Virus record (IMG/VR): IMGVR_UViG_3300031687_000066
Span: 1-32,032 of that record
Length of the DNA: 32,032 nt
Direction: 5' to 3' (one strand)
Source of the DNA: a virus
How positions within the stretch are numbered: the stretch's first letter is position 1; every line of letters begins with the position of its first letter. The position numbers and the translations under genes are program-made. The notes under the pieces are model-generated. The model was not told where the DNA came from, searched no databases, and was given only the letters and a program-made list of their open reading frames with translations. Below, piece by piece: positions 12,034 to 22,289 of the stretch.

Positions 12034-14502
12034 TCAATCAAACAAGTTTGATAGATCTGGAGATCTTGAAGGTAAAGTGTCACCAGCAGACCACCAAAAT
12101 TTCTGACCGTATTGTTTGTTGTATCTCTTTTCTGTTCTTCTAAATTTTGATTTTGCTTTTGGATCAGCCCATAATTTTGCCTGGTCAAGTACAAGACGCT
12201 CCAGCGCAAGGCGAGAATACCAAAGAGATGATCCTGGTGTATATCTACCAGCGAAGCTAATAAACTCTGACGCCGCGTTTGTATCTTTGCCTTGTACTGT
12301 TTGCATAATATTGCCAACAGTAAGTTTCTGAAGGTCGCTTGCAAACCCAACCACAGGACCGGCAACTGTTTCTGCTAATCCACCGCCAAATCTGTTTACA
12401 TTTCCAAACATAAAATCGCCATAGATACCTAGACCACCGCCCTGCAACAGAGCAGCGCCCCAAAACTCAGGACTATCCATTGGCCTTGGATCTCGACCCT
12501 TGCTCATTTCTTTAAGCTGAATTGCTAAAGCGCCCATTAGTGTCGAGGTAATTAATAGATCTGCAAAGTAAGTGCCTTTGCCACGGGCCGTTGGTTGTGC
12601 CAGGCCACGCATAACATGCGTATTAATTAACGTAACCCCAAAGCCTTTATACATAGCAAAAGATCTGGTCAGCTCACCGGCCAGTGTCCCTGGCTTTGTG
12701 TCTCCAGTTAATGCAGTACGGCCCCTAATAGAAGTGCTTGGAACAGCAAAGTTAGTTTCTGTGTCTATCATAACCATTAAAGCGGTTGCCAAGTCTTGAG
12801 CGTCACCCGCGCTTATATCGGTACGATTTTCAATCATATCAGCAGTAAGGAATGTAGCGCCTTCGTGTTCATAAAGGGGCGTCTTCCTCATTACATCCCA
12901 TTTTTCCGCGCCAATATTGTAGTGGTTCATGCTTTTCTGCATATTTGCCGGTAGCTGATCGAAGGTCTTGCCAACATTATCACCTAGAAAGCCAAGGTAT
13001 TCCATGCCAAAGGCCCATCTTCCGGCCTGGGTCCAAGGGGAAAGCAATGAGGCCCTCATCACGAAATCACTTATTCGCCTGGTAACTTCTGGCCCTGACA
13101 TATCTCCAACATACCGCATTTGTCCGGCTGCAAGTGTTGACCAACCCTCAGCAGTTAGGCCAATTCTTATAGCCAGCTTGCCTTTTTCTTTAAGGGTTAG
13201 AGGGTTCATAAGCTTTAAGTAACTATTAAGAATTTTAGTTTGTGGAAGCCCGTTCATTCCCCTGGCTATTCTACCAAAATTCATATCCGTAACAGCAGCA
13301 ACGGCAGCAGATCCCAGTTGGGCCGCTTGCAGAGTTTGGCGAAGACCGGCAAATCCAGTAGCAAACACCCCGTCAACTGGAGCGTTATTAGTTCCAACAA
13401 TTACAGAATATAGATCATCCACAGCAGACCCTGCTTTTGTGGCCGCTCTCATTTGTTTTTCATCACCTGATAGGTCAGCTTCTTTTCTTAAAGTATCTTT
13501 AACAAATCTGACTGTTGCTTTTGGATCTGGCCCCAAGACCTCCATCATAGCAATGTCGCGTGACATTGTATCTATATGGCCCATCATAGCATCGAATGGG
13601 TTTGGATTACCGAACTTCTCCTGGTATTCCATCCAAGAATCGGCATCCTTAAATACAAAGAAACGATGGTCTTGGTTCCTAGAAGCAAGAGATTTATTGC
13701 CCGAATATTGACCTGGCTTTATTTTGTTAGACCCATCTGTTCTTATAGTTTCATAAGAATCTCGTAAGGCAATCTCAAGTTTTTGCGGAGAAAAAGCCAA
13801 GCCGGTTTGCTCGTCAACCATTTTGTTTAAATCTAAACGGCCACGAATAAAATTGCTCCACTCAGTAAATCCAGCAGCACGAACTTTAATAGAGGCGTGA
13901 AACTGAGGAAGACCCCAATCCATTCTATTAGCTATAGCTCCGCCAGCAGCATTAAACCTTTTGCGAAGATATTCAGCGGAAGCTTTCCAGCCCTCCATCA
14001 TCTGCCTGGCAGAAATATCTCCAGTATCTTCCCCAAAAATTTCACGAATTAAATTCTTTAACTTAGCTTTTTCCTGAGTTTCCCCAATAATATTTCTTTT
14101 AAACGTAGCCAGATATTCATCCATAGTTGTATTAGCTCTCTTTATTACTACGGATTGAATTTGAGCAACGCTTTGAAAGCTAGATGTTTGAGACTCCGAG
14201 AATAAATCTAATGCAGCTTTGTATTTGTTCTGAACGCCACTAACTGTCTTAAAGGTATCCAGATGTATTTTTATTTTCTGCCAGGTCTTAGCCTGGAGCA
14301 TAGCACGGCGCTTGCGCTCTAATATGAGCTTTTTGGTTGCAATGGTTGTTTCGCCAGCAGCTCTTGCTGTAGCAGCAGCCCCACCCATTTGCTTATTATA
14401 CTTAATTTCCAACTCATCAAAGAGGCTAAAAATTTCGTCAGCACTCTCTTGGTTGATTTCTCCAGCTTTAACGCCATCATCAATGCAATTTTTAAAAGTC
14501 AT
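12034..14502 (-). CDS. Internal virion (ejection) protein, T7 gp16 position
   Basis: An 822-aa product, the last of three very large proteins between tail tubular B and the fibres, where T7 carries gp15 and gp16. The N-terminal 300 residues are helical and charged. The C-terminal region has KGRDPRPMDSPEFWGAALLQ followed by a glycine-rich GGGLGIYGDF stretch, which I recall from the ends of podoviral ejection proteins. Such proteins are packed in the head and ejected into the envelope to extend the tail channel. I see no lytic transglycosylase motif like that of T7 gp16. It overlaps the preceding gene by 4 bases. Confidence 0.65.
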   Translation of the reverse strand: MTFKNCIDDGVKAGEINQESADEIFSLFDELEIKYNKQMGGAAATARAAGETTIATKKLILERKRRAMLQAKTWQKIKIHLDTFKTVSGVQNKYKAALDLFSESQTSSFQSVAQIQSVVIKRANTTMDEYLATFKRNIIGETQEKAKLKNLIREIFGEDTGDISARQMMEGWKASAEYLRKRFNAAGGAIANRMDWGLPQFHASIKVRAAGFTEWSNFIRGRLDLNKMVDEQTGLAFSPQKLEIALRDSYETIRTDGSNKIKPGQYSGNKSLASRNQDHRFFVFKDADSWMEYQEKFGNPNPFDAMMGHIDTMSRDIAMMEVLGPDPKATVRFVKDTLRKEADLSGDEKQMRAATKAGSAVDDLYSVIVGTNNAPVDGVFATGFAGLRQTLQAAQLGSAAVAAVTDMNFGRIARGMNGLPQTKILNSYLKLMNPLTLKEKGKLAIRIGLTAEGWSTLAAGQMRYVGDMSGPEVTRRISDFVMRASLLSPWTQAGRWAFGMEYLGFLGDNVGKTFDQLPANMQKSMNHYNIGAEKWDVMRKTPLYEHEGATFLTADMIENRTDISAGDAQDLATALMVMIDTETNFAVPSTSIRGRTALTGDTKPGTLAGELTRSFAMYKGFGVTLINTHVMRGLAQPTARGKGTYFADLLITSTLMGALAIQLKEMSKGRDPRPMDSPEFWGAALLQGGGLGIYGDFMFGNVNRFGGGLAETVAGPVVGFASDLQKLTVGNIMQTVQGKDTNAASEFISFAGRYTPGSSLWYSRLALERLVLDQAKLWADPKAKSKFRRTEKRYNKQYGQKFWWSAGDTLPSRSPDLSNLFD

Positions 14503-16958
14503 ATTGTGCAGAACTCCAAACGCTTAATCATTAATTCCTGCTGATCCAATTCTTTTTTCAAATTTGATAAGGTCATAGGTACAACTTCTAAATCATCTCC
14601 GTCAGCATTTATCTTTTGTCCCATAGGAAATTCAAGATCAAGGTTGACATCTGCCGAAGTGATATCTAAATTGAGGTCGGAGGTATCATCAACCGTTTCT
14701 ACCGGCTGACGCGCTTTTAGATCTGCCTCTATATCATTAGGACTTCTTGCGGAAACATCGGGTGTAACCTCTTCAACACGAAACATATCTTGCTCTAGCT
14801 GGTCGGCCTGGCGTTGCGCTGCTATGCCTGTTGGTTCGTCAAATCCGTCAAGAGCTGGTTCTTCAATCTCAGATCTCGCGATCGGCGCTGGATCATTGAT
14901 AGAGCGTCCAATGTCGCCAGTTCTGATGCTTTCGAAATCGCCTGAGTCAATTGATCGTCTGACAGCATCGACAAATCCGCTAGTTGGATCTGAGTAGTTT
15001 CCTGTAGATCTAGCTGTTTTGGCTGCATCGTTGAGGGCGTCTGAGAGGGGGCCTTTGCGGTTTGCAAGGGCTTGGAGGAGCGCGATCGTTTGGCCATCTG
15101 TTGCTGCCTTTCTTTCATTAGCTGATTTTGCTAAGACGTTGCCTTCTGCCTCTAGGCGGTCAGCGTTGCGAACTAAGGTTTCAAATGCCGCTTTGTCACG
15201 GCGTAACTCTTTATATGTTCGATCTAATATTTTTGCACGTTCAACATAAAAGCTTTCGGCAACCACTTCGTCACCGAACAATGATGTTTGCTCTATTGTT
15301 TCATACCCTGCTTCTCTTACCTGTCGAACAATTGCCTCTGCTTGGAACTGATTGCTTGGGCCAGCTTTAGCCAAAATATTAATTGCAGCAGTTTGTTGGG
15401 CAGGGTCACTAATTAAACGGCCAACAATAGCACCTTGGTTCGCTGGTATTACTCCATTAACTACCGCTTGAAACGGGCCATCTCCCAAAACTATCATGTC
15501 TCTTGCCTGGCGAACTAACTCAGATTTAGGCGGAAGCTCTGACAATCTGCTAGGATCTACCCTTAAAATCTTTGCAGCATCAATAGCCGTTCCAGTACCT
15601 TCTGCAATATTCTTCATTGCCGCTATTACACGAGCCTGTTCTGGCGTTATGCCATCAGCTTGTCGCAACTTGTAAGCGATTACCTTAACGTCTTGGGATG
15701 GATCTTGTGACATAATACGTTTGGCAAGGCCAAGACGCTGGTGGCCATCAGCAACAGCAAGTCTTCCATCAGCGTATTCATAGACAGTAATAACGCCAGC
15801 TTTGTATTTATCCCAAGTGTTAACGCCTTGAAGCCGATCAGTAACGCCAAATTCATCTCCACCCTCTTTGAATTGAAATGTTCTTGCGTCAATCTCAATT
15901 TCCATTGGGTCTAAGCTATAGAAAACACCATCAAGGTTTTCGCCTTCTGCATCTGCTCTGATTGGAAGCCCTGCGTCTTGAGGAATAATAACTGTTTCAG
16001 CATTAGCCGTGGCCGCGCTTGCTGCTTCTAACCGCTGGTTGTGAACTGATATCGCCTCATTCGGATCTGGCGTAACAAATGGGTTTGCCGCTTCAAGATC
16101 CGCCTGGTTTGTCATAGCATCGATTACCAGTTGATCCTCTGGGGTTACGTTCTTTGTACCATTTGCAGTTAAGGCTCTCCATCCCTTTTGGGCCTGGCCT
16201 ACAGTAAGTCTTAATCCAGAACCGGCAAGCGGAAGGGCTGCACCGAAAGCAGCGTTTGCTCCAACATTGTACACAAAATCCTTATATGTGTATTCAAGAC
16301 CTAGCTCTTCGTACCAATCTTTAACTGCTACTTCTGAAATAGCGCCGGTCCCACCGTTAATCAAAGCGTTTTGAGCCACTCTTTTCCAAAGGGATTTAGA
16401 CCATCCCCCGAAAGGCATTGTTGCCTGGGTAATTGGGTCAGCGCCAGTTGCGCCCATTGATCCTATAAACCTACCAATCGCACCGGCCATGCCTGGGTTG
16501 GTTTCGTAAAGCTCTTCAAGCTCGGCCCTTTGCCCCATAACAAAATCCTTTGTCATTTCGGCAAAGGTTTCTTCATTTACAGAAGCTAGATCTGACGGCA
16601 GCGTGGATTGATTATCACGGATAAAACTAAATATGTTTTCTGCTAATTGGTTATAGCCTCTTTGATCTCCACCAATATTACCAGCTAAAGGGGAGCTTAC
16701 TAAAAGCGTACCAGGGTTTATATATTCGTTTTGTCCATAATATTTTGATAAGCCAGGAACTTCAAAATCTTTCAAAGCATCCATAATGGGTTTCCAAGCT
16801 TCAAATTTTGCAAAACCTTCGCTATTAGAACCACTGTCACCATTAAACTTTCCAACGGTAAAGGCCGTTGTTACATTTTCCAACCAAGGCGCTGGGGGCT
16901 TGCTCCTATATTCGCTAGGATTTAAGGCTGGGTTTGCTTGGGAAGATCCAAAAATCAT
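14499..16958 (-). CDS. Internal virion protein with ParB-like (ddrB-type) domain
   Basis: An 819-aa product. Residues about 350-465 look like a ParB/sulfiredoxin-superfamily domain of the ddrB type: ITVYEYADGRLAVADGHQR (399-418, with the DGHQR box at 414-418), then VKVIAYKLRQADGITPEQAR and AAMKNIAEG. ddrB-like ParB domains are known from phage polyvalent proteins, large multidomain proteins thought to be injected with the DNA. The N-terminal 300 residues contain Gly/Ala-rich, possibly membrane-active helices. The C-terminal 270 are charged and probably disordered. Position in the gp15/gp16 block supports packaging in the head. It overlaps its neighbours by 4 bases on both sides. Whether the ParB fold keeps enzyme or DNA-binding activity is unknown. 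Confidence 0.7.
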   Translation of the reverse strand: MIFGSSQANPALNPSEYRSKPPAPWLENVTTAFTVGKFNGDSGSNSEGFAKFEAWKPIMDALKDFEVPGLSKYYGQNEYINPGTLLVSSPLAGNIGGDQRGYNQLAENIFSFIRDNQSTLPSDLASVNEETFAEMTKDFVMGQRAELEELYETNPGMAGAIGRFIGSMGATGADPITQATMPFGGWSKSLWKRVAQNALINGGTGAISEVAVKDWYEELGLEYTYKDFVYNVGANAAFGAALPLAGSGLRLTVGQAQKGWRALTANGTKNVTPEDQLVIDAMTNQADLEAANPFVTPDPNEAISVHNQRLEAASAATANAETVIIPQDAGLPIRADAEGENLDGVFYSLDPMEIEIDARTFQFKEGGDEFGVTDRLQGVNTWDKYKAGVITVYEYADGRLAVADGHQRLGLAKRIMSQDPSQDVKVIAYKLRQADGITPEQARVIAAMKNIAEGTGTAIDAAKILRVDPSRLSELPPKSELVRQARDMIVLGDGPFQAVVNGVIPANQGAIVGRLISDPAQQTAAINILAKAGPSNQFQAEAIVRQVREAGYETIEQTSLFGDEVVAESFYVERAKILDRTYKELRRDKAAFETLVRNADRLEAEGNVLAKSANERKAATDGQTIALLQALANRKGPLSDALNDAAKTARSTGNYSDPTSGFVDAVRRSIDSGDFESIRTGDIGRSINDPAPIARSEIEEPALDGFDEPTGIAAQRQADQLEQDMFRVEEVTPDVSARSPNDIEADLKARQPVETVDDTSDLNLDITSADVNLDLEFPMGQKINADGDDLEVVPMTLSNLKKELDQQELMIKRLEFCTI

Positions 16959-19579
16959 GGCAGGGTCATTTCTATAAGCTTTCGCATATCAATCAAAACA
17001 GCTTGGCCCTCAGTATCTAAAATTGTTTGTTGATTTTTATACTTTATAAAATAATTATTTCCTCCAGCATAAACCAGATTGTAATCATCATTTCCAGAAG
17101 TATAGGCATTTTGCCCAGGACGCACTACTCTTCTTTTAGATCCCCCCAAGGCTTCAAGCATTTCTGGATCTAAGGATGCACCATAAATGGATGCCAATAT
17201 ATCTTGTGGCATTGCAGTTTCTAAAGCGTTCTCATAATTATCCGAAGTAAATCCAGGGAATATATAAGTATTTAAATCTCTAACCTCTTGGACACCGCCA
17301 GTGCCAGCATTTATATCTGCGCCCATTGCGCGGTTTATAGAATCGACCCACTTGGCTTCGTTAAAATTTTCATCATGTTTGGCAGCATCAGCGTAAATTG
17401 CTTTTGCAGTTTCCATAACGCCTGGCATTCCCTCTGGAAGAAAATCAAGGGCTATAGAGGTTAACTTTCTAAATGGTCCGTCTGTATTTGTAGGTGTAAA
17501 TTCAGCAGGCCCTTGTTTGCTTTCTATAAGGACCATACCCTTTAACGCCGCCTCAGCAGTAGCAAGACCGTTGCCGGTTTGAGTTATTACGAGCGCACCG
17601 ACTTGAGCAAAAAACGGAGTTTCCTTAGATATTTCTTCTAAAAACTGTGGAGCATTTTGCCCAGAGCCTTCAACAATAATTCCAAGAACCATCATCTGAT
17701 CGGCCATAGTTCCGTTCTCAAGAAGATTTTTAACTGCTAATGTCTCTGGAACCGTAAGGAATTTTAAAGGAGATCCATACTTCCCAGATACTAACCTAGC
17801 ATCATTTATGCGCTGTGCAATTTGGTCGCTTGAGTTTTCAACATCCATGAAATTTATGGGCGTAATGTTAATACCAACACCTTGACCATTATTTAAGCCG
17901 ACTTTTGCAGCGAATGAAATTGGATCTGTTTTTAGCTCGGCGGTCATATTAGAAAGCATTTTTTGTGCAAGATCTCTAACTTCAAACTCGAAAGGAGTAT
18001 CAACGCCCTCTGCACCCGCAAAGGTATCTTCACCAAGGCTTCCGTCAAGTCCAGGCCCTTGGCGAATTGTAGAACCTGTTTCTAAATAATCTGATATAAA
18101 TTTTTCTATAACCGCAGGATTTGCCATAGATAAATCAGTGGCAATCTCGTTCTGGCCCTCAAGCCTCAATAAATCCTGGATTAATTCTGTCGTTAATCCT
18201 TCTGGAAGATTTCCGATTTTGCTCCTTAAATTATCAATAGATGCTTGGCTTAATGGCTCTCCCGAATCTAACTCTGATTTAAGAGCAGCTAATGATTCGG
18301 TTGCAAAATCAATAAGTGGTTGAGCTTCTTCTTTTTCTTGAGCCTCAAGCCCATCTACTTTTCTTTGAGCTGCACCTAAATAAGAAACAGCGGCGTTGTA
18401 GGTGTCTACTTCAATACGCAAATCACGGCCAACGCCGCCCTGGCCCTCCATTCCACCCTTCAAATTATCGACTTCAGCAGTAAGGTCCACCACTGACATC
18501 TGCCTATACAATGAAGCTTTTTCAGCATTAAACTCCAGCATCCTAACGGCTTCTTGTGCTGCTAGACCACTAGGCCCAAGATTTATAGCTTCCGTCTTTA
18601 GACGTTCTATTGTTGCTAGACTAGGCATCCCACTTTGGGAAAGGATATAGGTCTGTTCTCTAACATCAGCCACAACTCCAGCACTCCTTGAAGCCTGGGC
18701 ACTTAAATTATTGTTGTAAGTAGATTGGAGAGATTTTCTAAATGTTTGAGTTTTCTCCAATGACAAACCAGGAAGATTAGTGGTCATCAGCGTAGAAAGA
18801 ATTTCCTCCTGTTCTGAAACAGAAGATTGATTAAACTCAAATATTGTTTTTTCTTTATAGGCAGCATTGTTAGTGCCAATTTCAAACGCATCAAGCTGGG
18901 CTTCAGTAGCGCCCAACCCAGCAAGCAATGTCACAGCATCCGCCATAGAAACCGCTAATTGATCTTGTGAGTTGCTTCCAGCCGTAATTGCCTGCCCAAG
19001 TATTTCATTAACTTTTAGGTCAGCAGTGGCTGATAGTTTCTCTGCAGCTCTTGCCGCCTGGACGCCAACATAATAATTAGAATACCGCTCTTCAGCTTTG
19101 CCTATAGCCCCGCCAAGCCGTGATTGCAGAAGCATTGAAGCGCCTGGATCTACATCTGCTAGAGAAGATGAGTACCCATCGTTAAGATCTCTTAGTTGAG
19201 CTTGGATCTGAGTGAAGGATGTTTTGTTCTGCTCACCATCATTAAGGATACGCATAATATCAATTTCAGCATCGGCCTGTACCTGGGCAACAGCTACCTG
19301 GCTACCTAAAGCATACGCCGATTTTTCAGCAATACTTCTAGGACCACCTTTTGATTTAATATCTGCAAGAGTAGGCAAAGCCCCATCAGTACGAATAAGC
19401 TCTTCGCCCCTCATCGTAGCATCATCAGCGCCTTGCTTCATTGCAAAATCAGACATCCGATTAACTTGCTGAGAAATATTAAGACCAAGCTTGGCCGCTT
19501 CCCGCGTGTCAGCGAAATCTGTCTGCGTTGGCTGACGGTCAACAATGCCAAGTCGCTGATATCTAGGGAGAATTGCCAT
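16955..19579 (-). CDS. Large internal virion protein, T7 gp15 position
   Basis: An 874-aa product, somewhat longer than T7 gp15 (747 aa). It begins MAILPRYQRLGIVDRQ and then is mainly long alpha-helix, with Ala/Gln/Glu-rich coiled-coil-like segments through residues 60-450. The C-terminus becomes beta-rich with aromatic residues (NDDYNLVYAGGNNYFIKY). No enzyme motif recognised. By order (after a gp14-like gene, before the ParB-domain protein) it should be an inner-core protein ejected into the periplasm. It overlaps the next gene by 4 bases and follows the gp14-like gene after a 10-base gap. Confidence 0.65.
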   Translation of the reverse strand: MAILPRYQRLGIVDRQPTQTDFADTREAAKLGLNISQQVNRMSDFAMKQGADDATMRGEELIRTDGALPTLADIKSKGGPRSIAEKSAYALGSQVAVAQVQADAEIDIMRILNDGEQNKTSFTQIQAQLRDLNDGYSSSLADVDPGASMLLQSRLGGAIGKAEERYSNYYVGVQAARAAEKLSATADLKVNEILGQAITAGSNSQDQLAVSMADAVTLLAGLGATEAQLDAFEIGTNNAAYKEKTIFEFNQSSVSEQEEILSTLMTTNLPGLSLEKTQTFRKSLQSTYNNNLSAQASRSAGVVADVREQTYILSQSGMPSLATIERLKTEAINLGPSGLAAQEAVRMLEFNAEKASLYRQMSVVDLTAEVDNLKGGMEGQGGVGRDLRIEVDTYNAAVSYLGAAQRKVDGLEAQEKEEAQPLIDFATESLAALKSELDSGEPLSQASIDNLRSKIGNLPEGLTTELIQDLLRLEGQNEIATDLSMANPAVIEKFISDYLETGSTIRQGPGLDGSLGEDTFAGAEGVDTPFEFEVRDLAQKMLSNMTAELKTDPISFAAKVGLNNGQGVGINITPINFMDVENSSDQIAQRINDARLVSGKYGSPLKFLTVPETLAVKNLLENGTMADQMMVLGIIVEGSGQNAPQFLEEISKETPFFAQVGALVITQTGNGLATAEAALKGMVLIESKQGPAEFTPTNTDGPFRKLTSIALDFLPEGMPGVMETAKAIYADAAKHDENFNEAKWVDSINRAMGADINAGTGGVQEVRDLNTYIFPGFTSDNYENALETAMPQDILASIYGASLDPEMLEALGGSKRRVVRPGQNAYTSGNDDYNLVYAGGNNYFIKYKNQQTILDTEGQAVLIDMRKLIEMTLP

Positions 19580-19589
19580 GCTTATTTTC

Positions 19590-20087
19590 CTAACGTAATT
19601 GTCCGTATCGATATGCGCCCTGGCCTAAAGAACCGGCAGCAGAAACATACGAAGATAACATGGCAGACCGACCAGCAGATCTATAAATTCCCGCTTGGCT
19701 TTGAGCTTGACCTAGAGCCAATACCGCATTGTCGGCAGCTATTGATTGTTCTCTAACGCCTTCAGACATTGCATAACCTTGCAAGGTAGCCGCAGATCCA
19801 GATGTAGGGTCGACACCGCCAGCAGCAGATCTAGAAATAATTGCCGCTAGTGTTTCATTTAGGTTCCGCAAAGCATCAGCGCCTCTTTGCTTATAAGCAA
19901 TGGCCTCAGATCTACCACGGATTTCTGCTTGTAACGCTTGGGCATCATAGCCTCTTTGCTGGGATCTACCGGCTGACATCTGCCCCGCTGCTGAAATGGC
20001 AGACATGAATAGCTGACCACCTCCAGAAGATGCAAACGTCATGGCGGCTTTTCCCGCCGTTAAAAGTGCTGGTGCTAAAGCAACCAT
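19590..20087 (-). CDS. Internal virion protein, T7 gp14-like
   Basis: A 165-aa product, near T7 gp14 in size (196 aa). It starts with a hydrophobic, Ala/Gly-rich segment (residues 1-35), then a long helical stretch (SQQRGYDAQALQAEIRGRSE...) and Ala/Ser/Gly-rich helices to the end. This pattern, directly after tail tubular B, is typical of gp14-type ejection proteins that insert in the outer membrane. Assignment rests on order, size and composition. Confidence 0.7.
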   Translation of the reverse strand: MVALAPALLTAGKAAMTFASSGGGQLFMSAISAAGQMSAGRSQQRGYDAQALQAEIRGRSEAIAYKQRGADALRNLNETLAAIISRSAAGGVDPTSGSAATLQGYAMSEGVREQSIAADNAVLALGQAQSQAGIYRSAGRSAMLSSYVSAAGSLGQGAYRYGQLR

Positions 20088-20089
20088 AT

Positions 20090-22288
20090 CTAATTCCCCA
20101 CGCTTAAACGATAATCAAGACCAAGAACGGTCATGGCCAAAGGCACGGTTTGGCTTATTGTAATTTGTCCCGTTTGACTAAAGCCCAAAAATCCATGTGC
20201 TATTTTAGTGCCGGTAAATGGCTGAACTGCTATGTCAAGGACATCAACGCCCAGGTTTCTAAACGAAATTTCTTTTTCATTAATGGTCATGTCTTGAGTG
20301 TTGTTTACAATTGCATCAACTTGAATAATCCGCTTCTTAAATCCCTGCACAGATCCACCCGAAAGCACAGGCTCGGCTGGCATAGTTCTAACTGTAACAG
20401 GATAATCTAATCCGACTTGAAAACTAGATGTTGCCGGTGTTGTAAAAGTAATTGTGAATGGTGAGGCGGGAACCGTCTTAGAGGCCAGCACAACGCCATC
20501 ACGAATGATTGCTACTGTCTTTCCTTGGAGCTGTGTCATTGCCACTGAATTGGCAGCTCCGCCGGTCTTGGCGCTATCCAGCGTAAGACTAGAATCAAAC
20601 TTCTCCAGCATATACCTAACTTGGCTGTTTACTGTGCGTTTAACAATTACATAAACATCAGCAATTTCAACCGATACTGCAATAAAATCGCCATCTGTAG
20701 TAAACCGACTAGGAGCAATAACATTCTGCCCCACTAGAATAGAGTAAACGGCCATAGATCCGTCTGTTCCATTCACAATAAATATACGATCACTCTCATC
20801 AGTAGAGGCAGCGCGCCTAGCAGCTAGGTCAATTGGGTTCCTTAAAAGGTGAGAGCTAAGAGCAGAAAGAGGCTGTACCTGGTAAGACGCAGTTGTGTCA
20901 CCAAACTGGAAGGCGTTTAAAGATTTACCCTGCCTTTGAATAAACACGGTAGCACCGTTAAGATCTTCAATTGGAAGACCAGGCTTTGCTCCTAATCGTG
21001 TTTGTGGTCGAACAAAAAAAGTAGATGGAGTAATTGGATTATCGCCAGACTGAAGAACCGCAAACTCTGCGCCAGTAGTAAAGACGCGCAAGTCGTTTCC
21101 AGAAAACAAATTAACAATGCTGTTAAGCTGATTTGTGTTTATTGTTGCCTCAACGCTTTCATCATCAAGCCCACTTCCAGCGCCGAAGTCAAAGAAATTT
21201 ATAACTTGCGAACCCCATATTGTATTAACTCTTGATTTAGATCCACCAAAATATAGACGCCCCTCATGGAAAGCGGCAGACCTGGGCCAGCCACGGGCAT
21301 TAGACCAAACGTCTTCATATCCCTGTTCGCTTTCCCAGCTTCCACCGGCAACGAAATTTGTGTCAAAAAAACTAACTTCGGTAACAGCCTTCATTACCGT
21401 GTTAGAAACAAACTCAACATAACGAGCGCGGCCAAATGTGCTTGTTACTTGAGCAAATCCACCAACGGCAGAAGGTTCAAAGGGATGTACAGAATAGTTT
21501 GACGTTCCATTCGGCGCAGTATCCCAAGGAGGATATACTGTTAGTACCTTTGAAGAACCAACATAATCCTCAACCTGGCGCGTTTGACCTGATCCAGTAC
21601 CAGAAATAATTTTGATAAACATTCCGTTAGGTGCATCATCGGACGAATACGGAGTAAACGATTTTAACGTAATTGTGTTGGCTGAACCAGCTTGAGCATT
21701 TCCAGAATCCACCTGTGCACCAGTCGCCGTTATAGTAATATTTCCAGTAGACGCGCTGGGCGTAATTCTGAAATTTGGCACGTGCGTGCTTAATGCATAG
21801 GGGTATTGGGGCAAGTTTTTTAAAGGAAGGTTTTCTAAAGTCCAGCTTGTATCTGAATTTCTAACTAAACGCTTTGTTTGCAAGTCCTCATGGCAAAGTA
21901 TCAGTGTATCTACAGCTTGAGTGTAATTTATCTCATCAAGCATAGCAGCCGTAATAGGTGTAGCCGCTATGAAATCATTGCCAGTCCCATTAATATTTGC
22001 TTGAAGAACTCCAGCCTTAAAAACGTAAATTCTTTGATTAACAAAAACCAAAGAGTAACTATCAGTTACGCTAAACTCAAATGGAATTATCTTAAAATCA
22101 GTAAAACCTGTACCAAAGTCATAGACAAATCTTAAACCCTCACGGCGCTTAAAACCACCTTGCGGCTGAATGACTACATTCGTGGCTTCCTCAACAGCGT
22201 TTTGATATTGTGCCAAATCTGTCCGAGCGCGAAGAAGAGGATCAAGCTCACCAACAGAAAAATTTGTTTGGAACTGTACAACCCGCAT
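20090..22288 (-). CDS. Tail tubular protein B (tail nozzle), T7 gp12-like
   Basis: The nozzle of the short tail. The 732-aa product (T7 gp12 is 794) begins MRVVQFQTNFSVGELDPLL and continues with YQNAVEEATNVVIQPQGGFKRR..., a strongly typical start in podoviral nozzle proteins. It is beta-rich throughout, with PFEFSVTDSYSLVFVNQRIYVF and RGWPRSAAFHEGRLYFGGS as characteristic segments. It lies one base after tail tubular A and 2 bases before the gp14-like gene. No truncation seen. Confidence 0.9.
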   Translation of the reverse strand: MRVVQFQTNFSVGELDPLLRARTDLAQYQNAVEEATNVVIQPQGGFKRREGLRFVYDFGTGFTDFKIIPFEFSVTDSYSLVFVNQRIYVFKAGVLQANINGTGNDFIAATPITAAMLDEINYTQAVDTLILCHEDLQTKRLVRNSDTSWTLENLPLKNLPQYPYALSTHVPNFRITPSASTGNITITATGAQVDSGNAQAGSANTITLKSFTPYSSDDAPNGMFIKIISGTGSGQTRQVEDYVGSSKVLTVYPPWDTAPNGTSNYSVHPFEPSAVGGFAQVTSTFGRARYVEFVSNTVMKAVTEVSFFDTNFVAGGSWESEQGYEDVWSNARGWPRSAAFHEGRLYFGGSKSRVNTIWGSQVINFFDFGAGSGLDDESVEATINTNQLNSIVNLFSGNDLRVFTTGAEFAVLQSGDNPITPSTFFVRPQTRLGAKPGLPIEDLNGATVFIQRQGKSLNAFQFGDTTASYQVQPLSALSSHLLRNPIDLAARRAASTDESDRIFIVNGTDGSMAVYSILVGQNVIAPSRFTTDGDFIAVSVEIADVYVIVKRTVNSQVRYMLEKFDSSLTLDSAKTGGAANSVAMTQLQGKTVAIIRDGVVLASKTVPASPFTITFTTPATSSFQVGLDYPVTVRTMPAEPVLSGGSVQGFKKRIIQVDAIVNNTQDMTINEKEISFRNLGVDVLDIAVQPFTGTKIAHGFLGFSQTGQITISQTVPLAMTVLGLDYRLSVGN

Positions 22289-22289
22289 A

